Shown one piece after another: positions 55,701 through 61,101 of a stretch of DNA of 64,000 nucleotides. This DNA is from an uncultured Prevotella sp. (GTDB lineage: Bacteria > Bacteroidota > Bacteroidia > Bacteroidales > Bacteroidaceae): the NCBI GenBank assembly GCA_947164965.1, contig CAMUYR010000004.1, positions 151,965 through 215,964 on the forward strand, written 5' to 3'. Position 1 is the stretch's first letter. Each line of letters starts with the position of its first letter. Made by a program: the position numbers and the translations under genes. The notes beneath the pieces were generated by a model. That model was given only the letters and a program-made list of their open reading frames with translations, searched no databases and was not told where the DNA came from.

Positions 55701-57693
55701 ACAGACAGTTGGTCATCGTGATACCGCAGTTCGGCCCGGCTACACCTACGAAGCCGCCGTTATTGTTACACTTATCACCTTGAATAGTACCGATAAAGGA
55801 AGTGTTGGTAATGTTTACAGACGATGCGTCCATCCATCCTATTACACCACCACTGCTGGCATCGCCTTCAACCTGGCACTTCATGTCGGCCATCACCACG
55901 CAACGTTCGATAGTAACATTTCCTCCTGAATGAATAGTACCTATCAAGCCGCCGGCAAATTTAGCTGAACTGGTAATCGTTCCGGCTATGGTCAGATCGC
56001 GGATAGTAGCATTATATACCTCCGAGAATGGCGCAATAAACTGCTGGCTGCCACTATAGTTCACGGTAAGCGTATGGCCGAAACCGTCGAAAGTTCCTTT
56101 ATACGCATAAAGCTTGGTTCCCACCATATCCTGACAGTCGGAGATATCTATATCATCCAGCATGACAGCATTCAAGGAACGTTGATAATTATCATTTGTA
56201 CGTGCTACAAAACTCTTCCAGTCATCCTGATTGAGAAGCACCATCACAGCCTTGTCATAGCTTGCTTCGCCTCTTCCAACCATCTCCTGAAGCTCGGCCC
56301 ACTCATTGTCGTTGTGAACAATGAATCGGCCTTCATTGTCGTACTTAGGACCCGACTTGTAGTTAAACTTCACAATGTGCTCCTCGTCGTTCCATGTGTC
56401 GGTGCGCTGAACGGTTGCTTCGGCAAATCCTGGCAGCGCTAACACAGCCGGCACAACATCCATCGACACGCCCGACCCAGATTTCCAGTTCCAAATGCCC
56501 GCTACACTACGGCGCACACGATAGGCTACAGGCTTATTCTTATAACGATCGAGCAACGTGGTGTCGGTGTAGCTATAGGTATCCTTATTCTTCTCAAACG
56601 CATCTTCCATCGAGATGGTGGTCCATCCATTGTCGTTCGAGGCGATGGAACCATTCACATTGCGCTGTAACTCAAAGTTATCGCTGTCGTCAAAGTCATC
56701 CAGGTCGGCCCTGTTCACTTTCCACGTTAGCGAGACCTTACCGCTTGGCAGTACTTGAGCCTCCAGATTTACGGGAAAGTGCAACATGTTAGTTGCAACC
56801 TTAACAGAATTTACATTTCTATTATAATTCTCAAAGTCTTTTACTTTTGCATTCACATAGATGTCCTTCCACGGGCGGTCGGCAGGTATATAGATATAGT
56901 CTAATATCTTATCAGTCAGTTTCTGGCTATAGGTAGTACCAGTAATCGCGTCGGTGTAGTAAGCAGTTGCACTCGTAACGCTTTTGGCTTCAACGGTGTA
57001 TGGAATCATGATAGTACCGGGGTGATCGGTACTATACGACAGCATAGGATCGTTGAGCGATATACTTACCTTCGAAGCTGCGGGACAATCCCATTCGGCC
57101 ATCTTGTACCAGTCATTAGTATTGTTGACGTTTGCACTTTTAACGTTAGATGGAATATACCAGGTATGGCCAATATCTTCACTTTGGCACCACAGATAGA
57201 ACGTGTATTTATGGCCGCGCATATCCAGATCAACAGTCCAGTCGACTACCGTCGTAAAATGATCGTCGTTGCTATCGTCAGGTCCTAACGTAATACACGT
57301 ATTAACAGTAAAATACTGGTAGCCTCCTTTGGTTTTACCTACAAGCTGCCATGTACCAGGTTCATATACTTGTATGTCAACAGGGCCACTCTCATCATCA
57401 CTCGTCAATTCGTTATAATGATTGTAAAGTCCCCATTCCAGTAACTTTACCATTTGAGTACCATCATCGACGGTGTAATAAATATAGCCCTTTCTAATAC
57501 CCTCGTTCTGATTGCCATCATATTGGGTAGGCAACGTAAAACGAATTTTGTCAATTCCCTGCGGAATAGCAGTGAAATACATCGTGTTTTGCAAATAATC
57601 ATCGGCCCAGGTGCTCTGAGCTGAGAACAGCATACACATTATTAATAATAACGCGCGTGCATGGACTTTAAAAAAATCATGTTCTTTTGTCAT
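46729..57693 (-). CDS. Giant (3654 aa) multidomain T9SS-type surface protein
   Basis: Signal peptide ~1-31 (LLLIMCMLFSAQSTWA). Two GLUG/beta-helix-like regions near 530-700 and 755-860 (FDGFGHTLTV; FDGNGHTITA with repeated GGLIG/GGIIG). FN3-like parts follow, then carboxypeptidase-regulatory/CNA-B-like domains near 1230, 1330 and 1430. A long unrecognised core spans ~1550-2300, including glycine/serine-rich sheet segments. Two LamG-like domains lie near 2600-2750 and 2815-2950 (FTIDVMLDP; YTLMFWFRESEQ). Near the end are two GWNWVTIP/DWNRIGYL repeats (~3310-3500). The C-terminus WYNVGGILIGKKPTQSGVYI, then a basic VVVK end, resembles T9SS type A tails. One uninterrupted frame of 10,965 bp. Probably a secreted adhesin. 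Confidence 0.88.
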   Translation of the reverse strand: MTKEHDFFKVHARALLLIMCMLFSAQSTWADDYLQNTMYFTAIPQGIDKIRFTLPTQYDGNQNEGIRKGYIYYTVDDGTQMVKLLEWGLYNHYNELTSDDESGPVDIQVYEPGTWQLVGKTKGGYQYFTVNTCITLGPDDSNDDHFTTVVDWTVDLDMRGHKYTFYLWCQSEDIGHTWYIPSNVKSANVNNTNDWYKMAEWDCPAASKVSISLNDPMLSYSTDHPGTIMIPYTVEAKSVTSATAYYTDAITGTTYSQKLTDKILDYIYIPADRPWKDIYVNAKVKDFENYNRNVNSVKVATNMLHFPVNLEAQVLPSGKVSLTWKVNRADLDDFDDSDNFELQRNVNGSIASNDNGWTTISMEDAFEKNKDTYSYTDTTLLDRYKNKPVAYRVRRSVAGIWNWKSGSGVSMDVVPAVLALPGFAEATVQRTDTWNDEEHIVKFNYKSGPKYDNEGRFIVHNDNEWAELQEMVGRGEASYDKAVMVLLNQDDWKSFVARTNDNYQRSLNAVMLDDIDISDCQDMVGTKLYAYKGTFDGFGHTLTVNYSGSQQFIAPFSEVYNATIRDLTIAGTITSSAKFAGGLIGTIHSGGNVTIERCVVMADMKCQVEGDASSGGVIGWMDASSVNITNTSFIGTIQGDKCNNNGGFVGVAGPNCGITMTNCLFSPAFVPADMTGCSTFARKDNTATLTLNNCYYTMSYCDYETDGQSYFIVGDEDGWMRLQKIVNDANKGTKINAILTADITITDMLGSDDKPYCGIFDGNGHTITANINTAQWAAAPFRIVGDVTIKNLHVTGSVTGGRHAAGLIGARDGTPDIHVEKVWVSANVTTTDRYLGGIIGHVGGANAYISDTRFDGTLTASKEWYDETLEAIEYNEESWHLIKKDIDDYATFGGAIIGWGGEGGWFFHRVYDHSTSKNVYWYFYCIDSSNNLANRSWGGNGVSTNTTTRNSWANVTNHDKSDQDEVLALMNAEKADSWQLTDGMAVPVATSVSVNRQGTSAEKMTLAELKTALGDDQWYETDGLLRPLADVTNQNNYYVTLWDSRAKFMLYSKMKGENGVTTNMIDFSGNEDAVKKHEFTYNLTRKCVEYDFDLVVKRGTSSLMIAGTQADTLAYHVTKKEGADASYKFVNLNEITSVSPEKKQSSVGLTWETSGGESDYYRVLRRLHAADENAAWTDTIATNLVQQFYEDNTVLIQQVYDYRVESILQCEGMHIKYAVATGAQCEPTGRISGYLRMADGTAMAGDTVICKPVGEIIGASAQYVTVTDEVGFYEFTGLPYQGTGTYQIYVKGGGFTGPNADGTVTFSQNSNWSQGFNYYMDNYYIYSGNVFYRDTSIPVPGVSFKLDGILMRDANQREIITDTQGAFSLSIPAGSHSVQAVKDGHVFANDGFLINKDAVAGMETMYNFNTNVSSVYLWDSTTVVLRGRVIGGDDQGSLPLGESMSVNNLGDSIKIVMQLEGDNASYLIRIQGDETVKSADYQYTYGLDNRDTTRVNVTRHTITVRPENKTGEYLLTLHPAKYKVIEVSAQGYTTLFQEGKVGETLDLSFNVQGDTCEYNRIYHAIPTVDVKQFNVGDEPYFGVKKVTAADNIGNKAVINTWYWKKTGEKDSIGVYSFNYPVFMCNSPYGWMLQACEKYYYNNNSSNEPDIVKLKGGKVTIKNGMISGTDTQELTLDENGGASYIFTPKNTTALQTDESALMNVSITLEYDNSFFDIKPMNGEIFKAYVMATKAKAEGRKSVASSIPQLIDILRDPPGGNSSAYLEAGSKLSYTYNADMNGSAGVTFSYGQGENASIYKGQVVIPSMGGAGTEAGTFTDSKKKNIMSVDLITYYSLGWNFSYNFDVTERIQTLTSKKWIGGKADVFIGMTTEVMVEDAIALRVVPDSMYQIYKTHEGGTFKATDSLGNTAKFKVLTGTAKVLVKGIDDTGKPIYLIRDEVMALGPKLNSTFVHSQHYIENELIPDLLKVRNALILPMGTSAEYAQALADKNRRTTYVSKVAENDVTFGYTNSYQCYYPEEGIDGDSIRSLNQTIEAWLYILAQNERQKIEVSESDLVKRYDFDGGANIQYSESFSASQTNSRSLRYPGINDLGQVTTGILNVIQTFIKAFEKTGVNAQNKPQEQIVQGEHDTQKVEVSSGGKYFILSFQPVFALNFTDKSGMSQSKSKKVGFTLSASSKSSLTVDVYRTANEQTMTRDGDGSFANMTLDVLDMLRYGKLGSNPTDYLSDSERVYSSFVYRTRGGVTCEPYEKERTTKWYQPGTVIDVATVPADKPKIWIEEPVVSNVPYDEPARFTLHMANESDYPERASLVFNYYLLASSNPNGAKVYVDGNPITSQGVNITLYPCRDNNNEVVVFTKQIEVYPGKEFDYNDLTLCLYDPEDASRVFDCKFSAHFVPTAGKVNVTSPGSNWVVNTESPYDGKRQAWYLPVTIDGFDTNYRGFDHIELQYKLSTQGDKDWVNVCSYYADRDLMAKASGVTDTIPSNGVIVASFYGEVDPIEQYYDIRAVNYCRHGNGFLTRSSDILSGIKDTRRPVAFGTPEPTDGILDIGDDIIIKFSEPIAGNYLRKINNFEMLGTKNSNDITTSTSLTFTGTSLAYTQGTRNLAGKNFTIDVMLDPADEKIPMTVFSHGGDENGLRFGLSADRKLTATINGQSVESDQTIPFNHALREVAYAVDQTGDNMTVSFYDQSDLIGKKTLTGKYEESSQLKVGFHGVVEDAYQGDMLEMRLWNRAMTSNDLDTYGRKTLNGYETGLLDYYPMNEGEGTVAYDKAPGSMDLSMWGTTWKRPSGLSVGFKGDKGLVLNPTPFDRSKMHDYTLMFWFRESEQNVTLFSNGKAERGDDNKINIGMKDANLYVRSAGFERMTNTAVNEGKWHHFAMTVSRSQNVANVYIDKRLIDTFAADSLSGISGDSIALGATYADRAAKTNVMTGNIDEVGMFASVLPLNLIKEYANHTPLGTTSPLMAYLSFEQSVNSDDNTQMLVASGESLKRYVDSQAKIQDRRDILVAEEVVKTFADKDYYAPMVSSAKLENINYNFVANANELYISVNEPDYMVEKTNLYVTAKEVPDLQGNLMASPITLNLYVYRNPLRWDVKRIDQDINYGEGMTFEATVKNMSGLTQNFNLQDLPVWITASQTAGTIAALDEQVITFTVSPYINIGTYNEQVSLIGDNKMTEPLPITLRVRGCEPEWAVSDLLKQQKQTMMMVARVKIDGVVSNSEEDILAVFDENQQTLGVAHIELKETANANEALAYLTIYGYTNPDGSKPKLNFRFFKAQKGSVYKLIPEDGKTYTFEKDALLGSSTNPVVLKDDPLNNVWWLDLKKGWNWVTIPVVPLNKTVGQFLNDMTIWEAGDMITTVDGSDVQQYTCNEDKNAARGYRWSNEDQPITIKGNQMYSIYSMSDKTVYLEGLMMALGYVKVHKDWNRIGYLSPINLPISQALSDYAEKAQEGDVIKSQDEFAIACSSPNGMIWKGSLQYMEAGKGYMLKRVANSDAEFYYPQYFSENRYSGSSTSQAPRLVSTATTMNIVAAVEGFETEVGDRLVVFSGAERMAEAVADDEQNYYLNIGSDAKYSEPLTFVIERDGETVAMTGSRISYAPNKVLGTPSSPTAISFTALDQMPHDGQWYNVGGILIGKKPTQSGVYIYNGKAVVVK

Positions 57694-57797
57694 AAATCGA
57701 TTGTTTTATATAATATTTGTAATCGTCTTCTTTTTTCTTAGTTTTTGGACATACTGTTTCGCAACAACTGTCATTTTTCTCGAATAGATTGTGGATG

Positions 57798-57805
57798 CAA
57801 AGATA
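57798..57805 (-). promoter_or_regulatory. -7 box for the giant-protein operon
   Basis: TATCTTTG on the minus strand, 105 bp before the ATG, giving a 5' UTR of about 100 nt. Confidence 0.65.
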
Positions 57806-57884
57806 ACAAAAAAAAATGGTATTAACAAGAAACATGATGCACGCATTTGGGCCATGTACCAAATGCGTGCATTGAAACCCAAAA

Positions 57885-57985
57885 GAGGTTACGGCTCATC
57901 GGCAGAGAGCCGTAATCTCTTCAACAGAGAGCCGTAATCTCTTCAACAGAGAGCCGTAATGTCGTCGGCAGAGAGATTACTGCTC
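57885..57985. repeat. GAGCCGTAATCTC array, copy 2, in -,+,+,+,- order
   Basis: Five 13-bp units start at 57885 (inverted GAGGTTACGGCTC), 57907, 57929, 57951 and 57973 (inverted GAGATTACTGCTC): exactly 22 bp apart each time. The end units are inverted, so the array can fold back on itself. Confidence 0.85.
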
Positions 57986-58006
57986 TCTATAGGAATATTA
58001 AAATAT

Positions 58007-58070
58007 CCCTCCCGTGCCCTCAGCCCTTTGTGCATCGGCTTTTGAGGTCTGCGACGGGACCAAGGGAGGG
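58007..58070. repeat. CCCTCCC/GGGAGGG inverted repeat
   Basis: CCCTCCC (58007-58013) pairs with GGGAGGG (58064-58070), with GAC/GTC-type pairs inside. A short minus-strand ORF over it looks spurious. Confidence 0.4.
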
Positions 58071-58184
58071 ACATTTCCGATTTCTTCGAAAAAATTGCAT
58101 TCTCAGCATCGCCTATTAGCCTATGCTTCATCAAACTCTTGAGTTTACGCCTACTAAACCTTGCGTTTACTTAATCTAAACTGG

Positions 58185-58314
58185 CAGTCCGTAGGCATCG
58201 GACTCGCAGTCCGTAACGTTCGGACTGACAGTCCGAAGGGACGGAATATTCCCACGCTGGGAACAAGACATTCCCACCCTGGGAATAAAATGTTCCCAGC
58301 GTGGGAATAAAATT
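58185..58314. repeat. Two joined palindromic 22-bp arrays
   Basis: AGTCCG-N7-CGGACT units start at 58186 and 58208, with a half unit at 58230. Then come TTCCCACGCTGGGAA (58249), TTCCCACCCTGGGAA (58271) and TTCCCAGCGTGGGAA (58293). Steps are 22 within each set. The first and third TTCCCA units are exact reverse complements. Confidence 0.85.
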
Positions 58315-58377
58315 ATTACACAGGTTGCTTCTTTTCTTCAATGTATTTTTCAATGTACCTTTCAATTGTAATCGTTC

Positions 58378-59571
58378 TTAATAAAGCAGACCAAAAAGCC
58401 AAAGAGGTATCTTCTTGCCGTGACCTATATCGATGCCATCACTGACAACGTAGCTGTCTTCAATTCCTTTTATCTGTTTGAAACCTTTATTTTTTCCTCC
58501 CACTTCGAAAAGCCATCTCCCATCTACAACTAAATCGCCCTGATTTGGCATCGATAGCTTATGGCCAACACCCACCTGCGATGCAAAATATGTCTCACGC
58601 ATTGTCCCCGCTTCAACACGTGGAGTCAGACAATGCATGAGGTTGGTGTTGTAGAACAGAACTTTTTCAGGTTTCGTTAGCATATTCATCCCACTATCAA
58701 CAGAGTAAAGTCGGCGCACCAATGCCGCCTTATCCATCAGATCGATGAGCTTCAACACATTATTGCGTGAAGCTTGTAATGTGACGCAGAGTCCAGATAT
58801 GTTCAAGGTGTAAGGCGAACTTTCTGCCAATACCGCCAGTAGTTGCTTGGCCTTATAGACAGAATCGTATTCTATGTTGCTCACCGAAGGAATCTCGCTG
58901 GTGACGATAGTTTCTATCACCTGCTGGAGGCGATCGAAAAAACCATCGCCTTCTTCACGATAGAAAGGATAATACCCAGTCTCAAGATATTTTTCGAAAT
59001 GCTGAAGCACCTTAACCTTCGACGTCATCTCCGATGCCAACATAAAATGGTCAGTCAGTATTGTTTCTAAAGAGAAAACAGGCAACTGGGCCACCTGTTC
59101 CAACTGCAGGTATTCCCTGAATGACAATCCTTCCAACGTGTATTGGCGATGACGACGTGAAAGATCACCCATCAGCGACTCCTCCAACTTCATCATCGAC
59201 GAACCTGTCACTACGACGTGCAACTGCGGATAGGAATCATAGATGTTTTTAATTTCTTGCTGCCACCCTTTGTACTTATGTACCTCGTCCAGAAACAAGT
59301 GAGTACCACCATGCGTATAGTGATATTCTGCCAAGTCAAGAATCGAATGGCTGGCAAACCAAATATGATCAAGTGATGCATAAAGAGCCTTCTGCTTGTC
59401 CTCAAAAGTCCGTAGGATATGCTGAAGGAGCATCGTTGTCTTGCCGACACCCTTTGCACCTTTTATCACAATTAACCTATTATCCCAGTTTATCTTTTCA
59501 TAAAGATACCTGGTAAAACTCAAATTTGTTTCCGCAAGCAGGCGGCCATAAGTCTTATACAATCTATCCAT
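58378..59571 (-). CDS. AAA_14-type ATPase with DUF4143-like C-terminus
   Basis: ATG 59571 gives MDRLYKTYGRLLAETNLSFT; the longer frame overlaps the -7 box. The ~397-residue protein has Walker A IKGAKGVGKTTML (~36-48), Walker B THLFLDEVHKY (~88-98), sensor VVVTGSSMMKL (~121-131), the RRHRQYTLEGLSFREYL segment typical of this family, and a C-terminal nuclease-like part (GDLVVDGRWLFEVGGKNKG). The role is unknown. It is the third AAA ATPase in the window and is flanked by repeat arrays and the ~105-bp element. Confidence 0.85.
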   Translation of the reverse strand: MDRLYKTYGRLLAETNLSFTRYLYEKINWDNRLIVIKGAKGVGKTTMLLQHILRTFEDKQKALYASLDHIWFASHSILDLAEYHYTHGGTHLFLDEVHKYKGWQQEIKNIYDSYPQLHVVVTGSSMMKLEESLMGDLSRRHRQYTLEGLSFREYLQLEQVAQLPVFSLETILTDHFMLASEMTSKVKVLQHFEKYLETGYYPFYREEGDGFFDRLQQVIETIVTSEIPSVSNIEYDSVYKAKQLLAVLAESSPYTLNISGLCVTLQASRNNVLKLIDLMDKAALVRRLYSVDSGMNMLTKPEKVLFYNTNLMHCLTPRVEAGTMRETYFASQVGVGHKLSMPNQGDLVVDGRWLFEVGGKNKGFKQIKGIEDSYVVSDGIDIGHGKKIPLWLFGLLY

Positions 59572-59590
59572 TTCGCACGCTTTTTGCGTG

Positions 59591-59598
59591 CAAAGATA
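59591..59598 (-). promoter_or_regulatory. -7 box for the 59571 ATPase gene
   Basis: TATCTTTG on the minus strand, 19 bp before ATG 59571. This fixes the start choice. Confidence 0.65.
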
Positions 59599-59710
59599 CA
59601 TTATTTACTTTGAAAAAACAAATAATCTACTAGTTTTTTACTTTTGAAAGTTAAAAACAAAGCAAGGGCAGATGATATAATAATGAAAACTTGGTTTCCG
59701 ACGATTCTAT

Positions 59711-59815
59711 ACTGATTATCAATTACCTGCACCATAATTAACTATTTTTAGCCAAATAAACCGCACGGTCTGAGACTGTCAGAGGCGATTCGCTGGCAGG
59801 TTCGACAAACTTATT
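59711..59815 (+). repeat. Dispersed ~105-bp element, copy 2
   Basis: Matches 38983-39086: ACTGATTATC start, exact ATTAACTATTTTTAGCCAAA core, then AGGCGATTCG and GACAAAC. Orientation is the same. Confidence 0.7.
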
Positions 59816-59844
59816 ATCTATTCTCATCTGCTTCTTTGCGTTGG

Positions 59845-59852
59845 CAAAGATA
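59845..59852 (-). promoter_or_regulatory. Orphan -7 box reading into the ~105-bp element
   Basis: TATCTTTG on the minus strand, 30 bp outside the element; no ORF follows before the ATPase promoter. It could drive a short noncoding transcript or a longer ATPase leader. The spacer on to 60042 shows nothing else recognisable. Confidence 0.35.
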
Positions 59853-60042
59853 CATTTTTTTGATTCCATGCAAGTTTTTTATCAACTCTTTGAACGTCAG
59901 ATGCCACTGTTATCATTCGGAATGGGTGATTTGGGAATAAAAATCAAGCCACTCTTTCTAAAGATATCAGAGAGCACTCGTTGAGAGGTTACCCCAGTTC
60001 GGGATAAGAAAGTCGCATAAAAAGCTGTCATCTGTCAAGACA

Positions 60043-61101
60043 TCATGGTGAATCTGATGACATTTGGCATTCAATCCTAAGGTCTTCGAGGGCTTTAAAA
60101 TCAGCAGGATAATATTTCACGATAGGGGCGATGGTCATTCTTGCCAGCTTCCCTAATCTCTTCTCAAGAATTTTGTATTCTTTATATTGAGAGAGGATTA
60201 ATTCCTTATTTTCCTCCGTCAAAGGAAGATCTTTCACCAGCCCTGATTCCCGAACCATAACCCTGCTCTTAGCAGCTACCGACAACTCCACATGCAATTG
60301 CACATAACAGATAATGTCGAAAAAGTCCTCAGGAGGAAATTTCTCTTTAATAGACTCTAAGAAGATGCCTGTTTGGGTGTTGTCTAGCTGACCGCTTTTG
60401 ATGGAGTCAAGCAAAGCGAATTGTTTGTCGAGACTTTTGTCAATCCAGCGGTGGATCATATCTACATCGAAGTAATAAGTCCACATTAGAAGACCGCCCA
60501 AGGTGCCGAATACGAAAATGAACTGCACCAGCGGCACGAAATGGAAGGTATTGTGGAACACGTGCAGCACAGGTGCTTCCAATAACAGAAAAATAGACAT
60601 TCCAATATCGCTCTTTTTGAGACCTAATCGAGAACGGGAACGTTCAATTATACGAACTGCCAGCATGAGTCCAGCTGCGACAATGGCACTGCAGCCCATG
60701 TGGACAAGGGCCACCTCCAAACCTCGGAACAGTACGGTGCCAAAGCCCATTTCATTGCCCAATAGCAGGTAGAAGATGTTCTCAAGGATGGAGAACCCAC
60801 CACCTACGGCAGCACCGCAGATGACACTGTCGATGAAGAACACGATCTTCTTCCGGGTGGCTAACCAAAGGAGTGGGATAGCCTTCACGATCTCTTCCAT
60901 CACAGGATTGAGGAAATCTGACTGGTTTCCGGTGAGAATCCGCCCTGTCTGTTGGAACAGGCCGAAGCAGACCAATGCCGCCACCATACCACACAGCACC
61001 TGCAAGAGGAGGTTCTTGATGCTGATGAGTGAGAAATTGTCAATCTTATAGACTACAAAGATGTAGATGACAACAGGGAGCAGGGCAGCGACAAATAACA
61101 T
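60043..61101 (-). CDS. PrsW-family intramembrane protease
   Basis: The 352-residue protein has about seven or eight membrane helices. The PrsW/CAAX-like signature NPVMEEIVKAIPLLW (EE-x2-K near 68-72) and His-containing helices (EVALVHMGCSA; LHVFHNTFHF) fit the glutamate/His active site. A cytoplasmic helical tail of ~130 residues follows (from ~220), longer than in Bacillus PrsW. PrsW cleaves membrane anti-sigma factors in Bacillus; the target here is unknown. Its ATG overlaps the stop of the upstream gene by one base (TAATG), so the two are translationally coupled. Confidence 0.82.
   Translation of the reverse strand: MLFVAALLPVVIYIFVVYKIDNFSLISIKNLLLQVLCGMVAALVCFGLFQQTGRILTGNQSDFLNPVMEEIVKAIPLLWLATRKKIVFFIDSVICGAAVGGGFSILENIFYLLLGNEMGFGTVLFRGLEVALVHMGCSAIVAAGLMLAVRIIERSRSRLGLKKSDIGMSIFLLLEAPVLHVFHNTFHFVPLVQFIFVFGTLGGLLMWTYYFDVDMIHRWIDKSLDKQFALLDSIKSGQLDNTQTGIFLESIKEKFPPEDFFDIICYVQLHVELSVAAKSRVMVRESGLVKDLPLTEENKELILSQYKEYKILEKRLGKLARMTIAPIVKYYPADFKALEDLRIECQMSSDSP

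Noticed and set aside
57943..58134. 63-codon minus-strand ORF over the GAGCCGTAATCTC array
   Set aside because: It is made of repeat and inverted-repeat sequence, has no promoter, and contains repeat-derived peptides (LSADDITAL).
57885..58314. Repeat arrays as a CRISPR
   Set aside because: Units are 13-19 bp with a 22-bp period, spacers are only 3-9 bp and similar to each other, and no cas genes are present.
58171..58365. 64-codon minus-strand ORF over the TTCCCA/AGTCCG arrays
   Set aside because: Translation of palindromic repeats with no signal or domain features.
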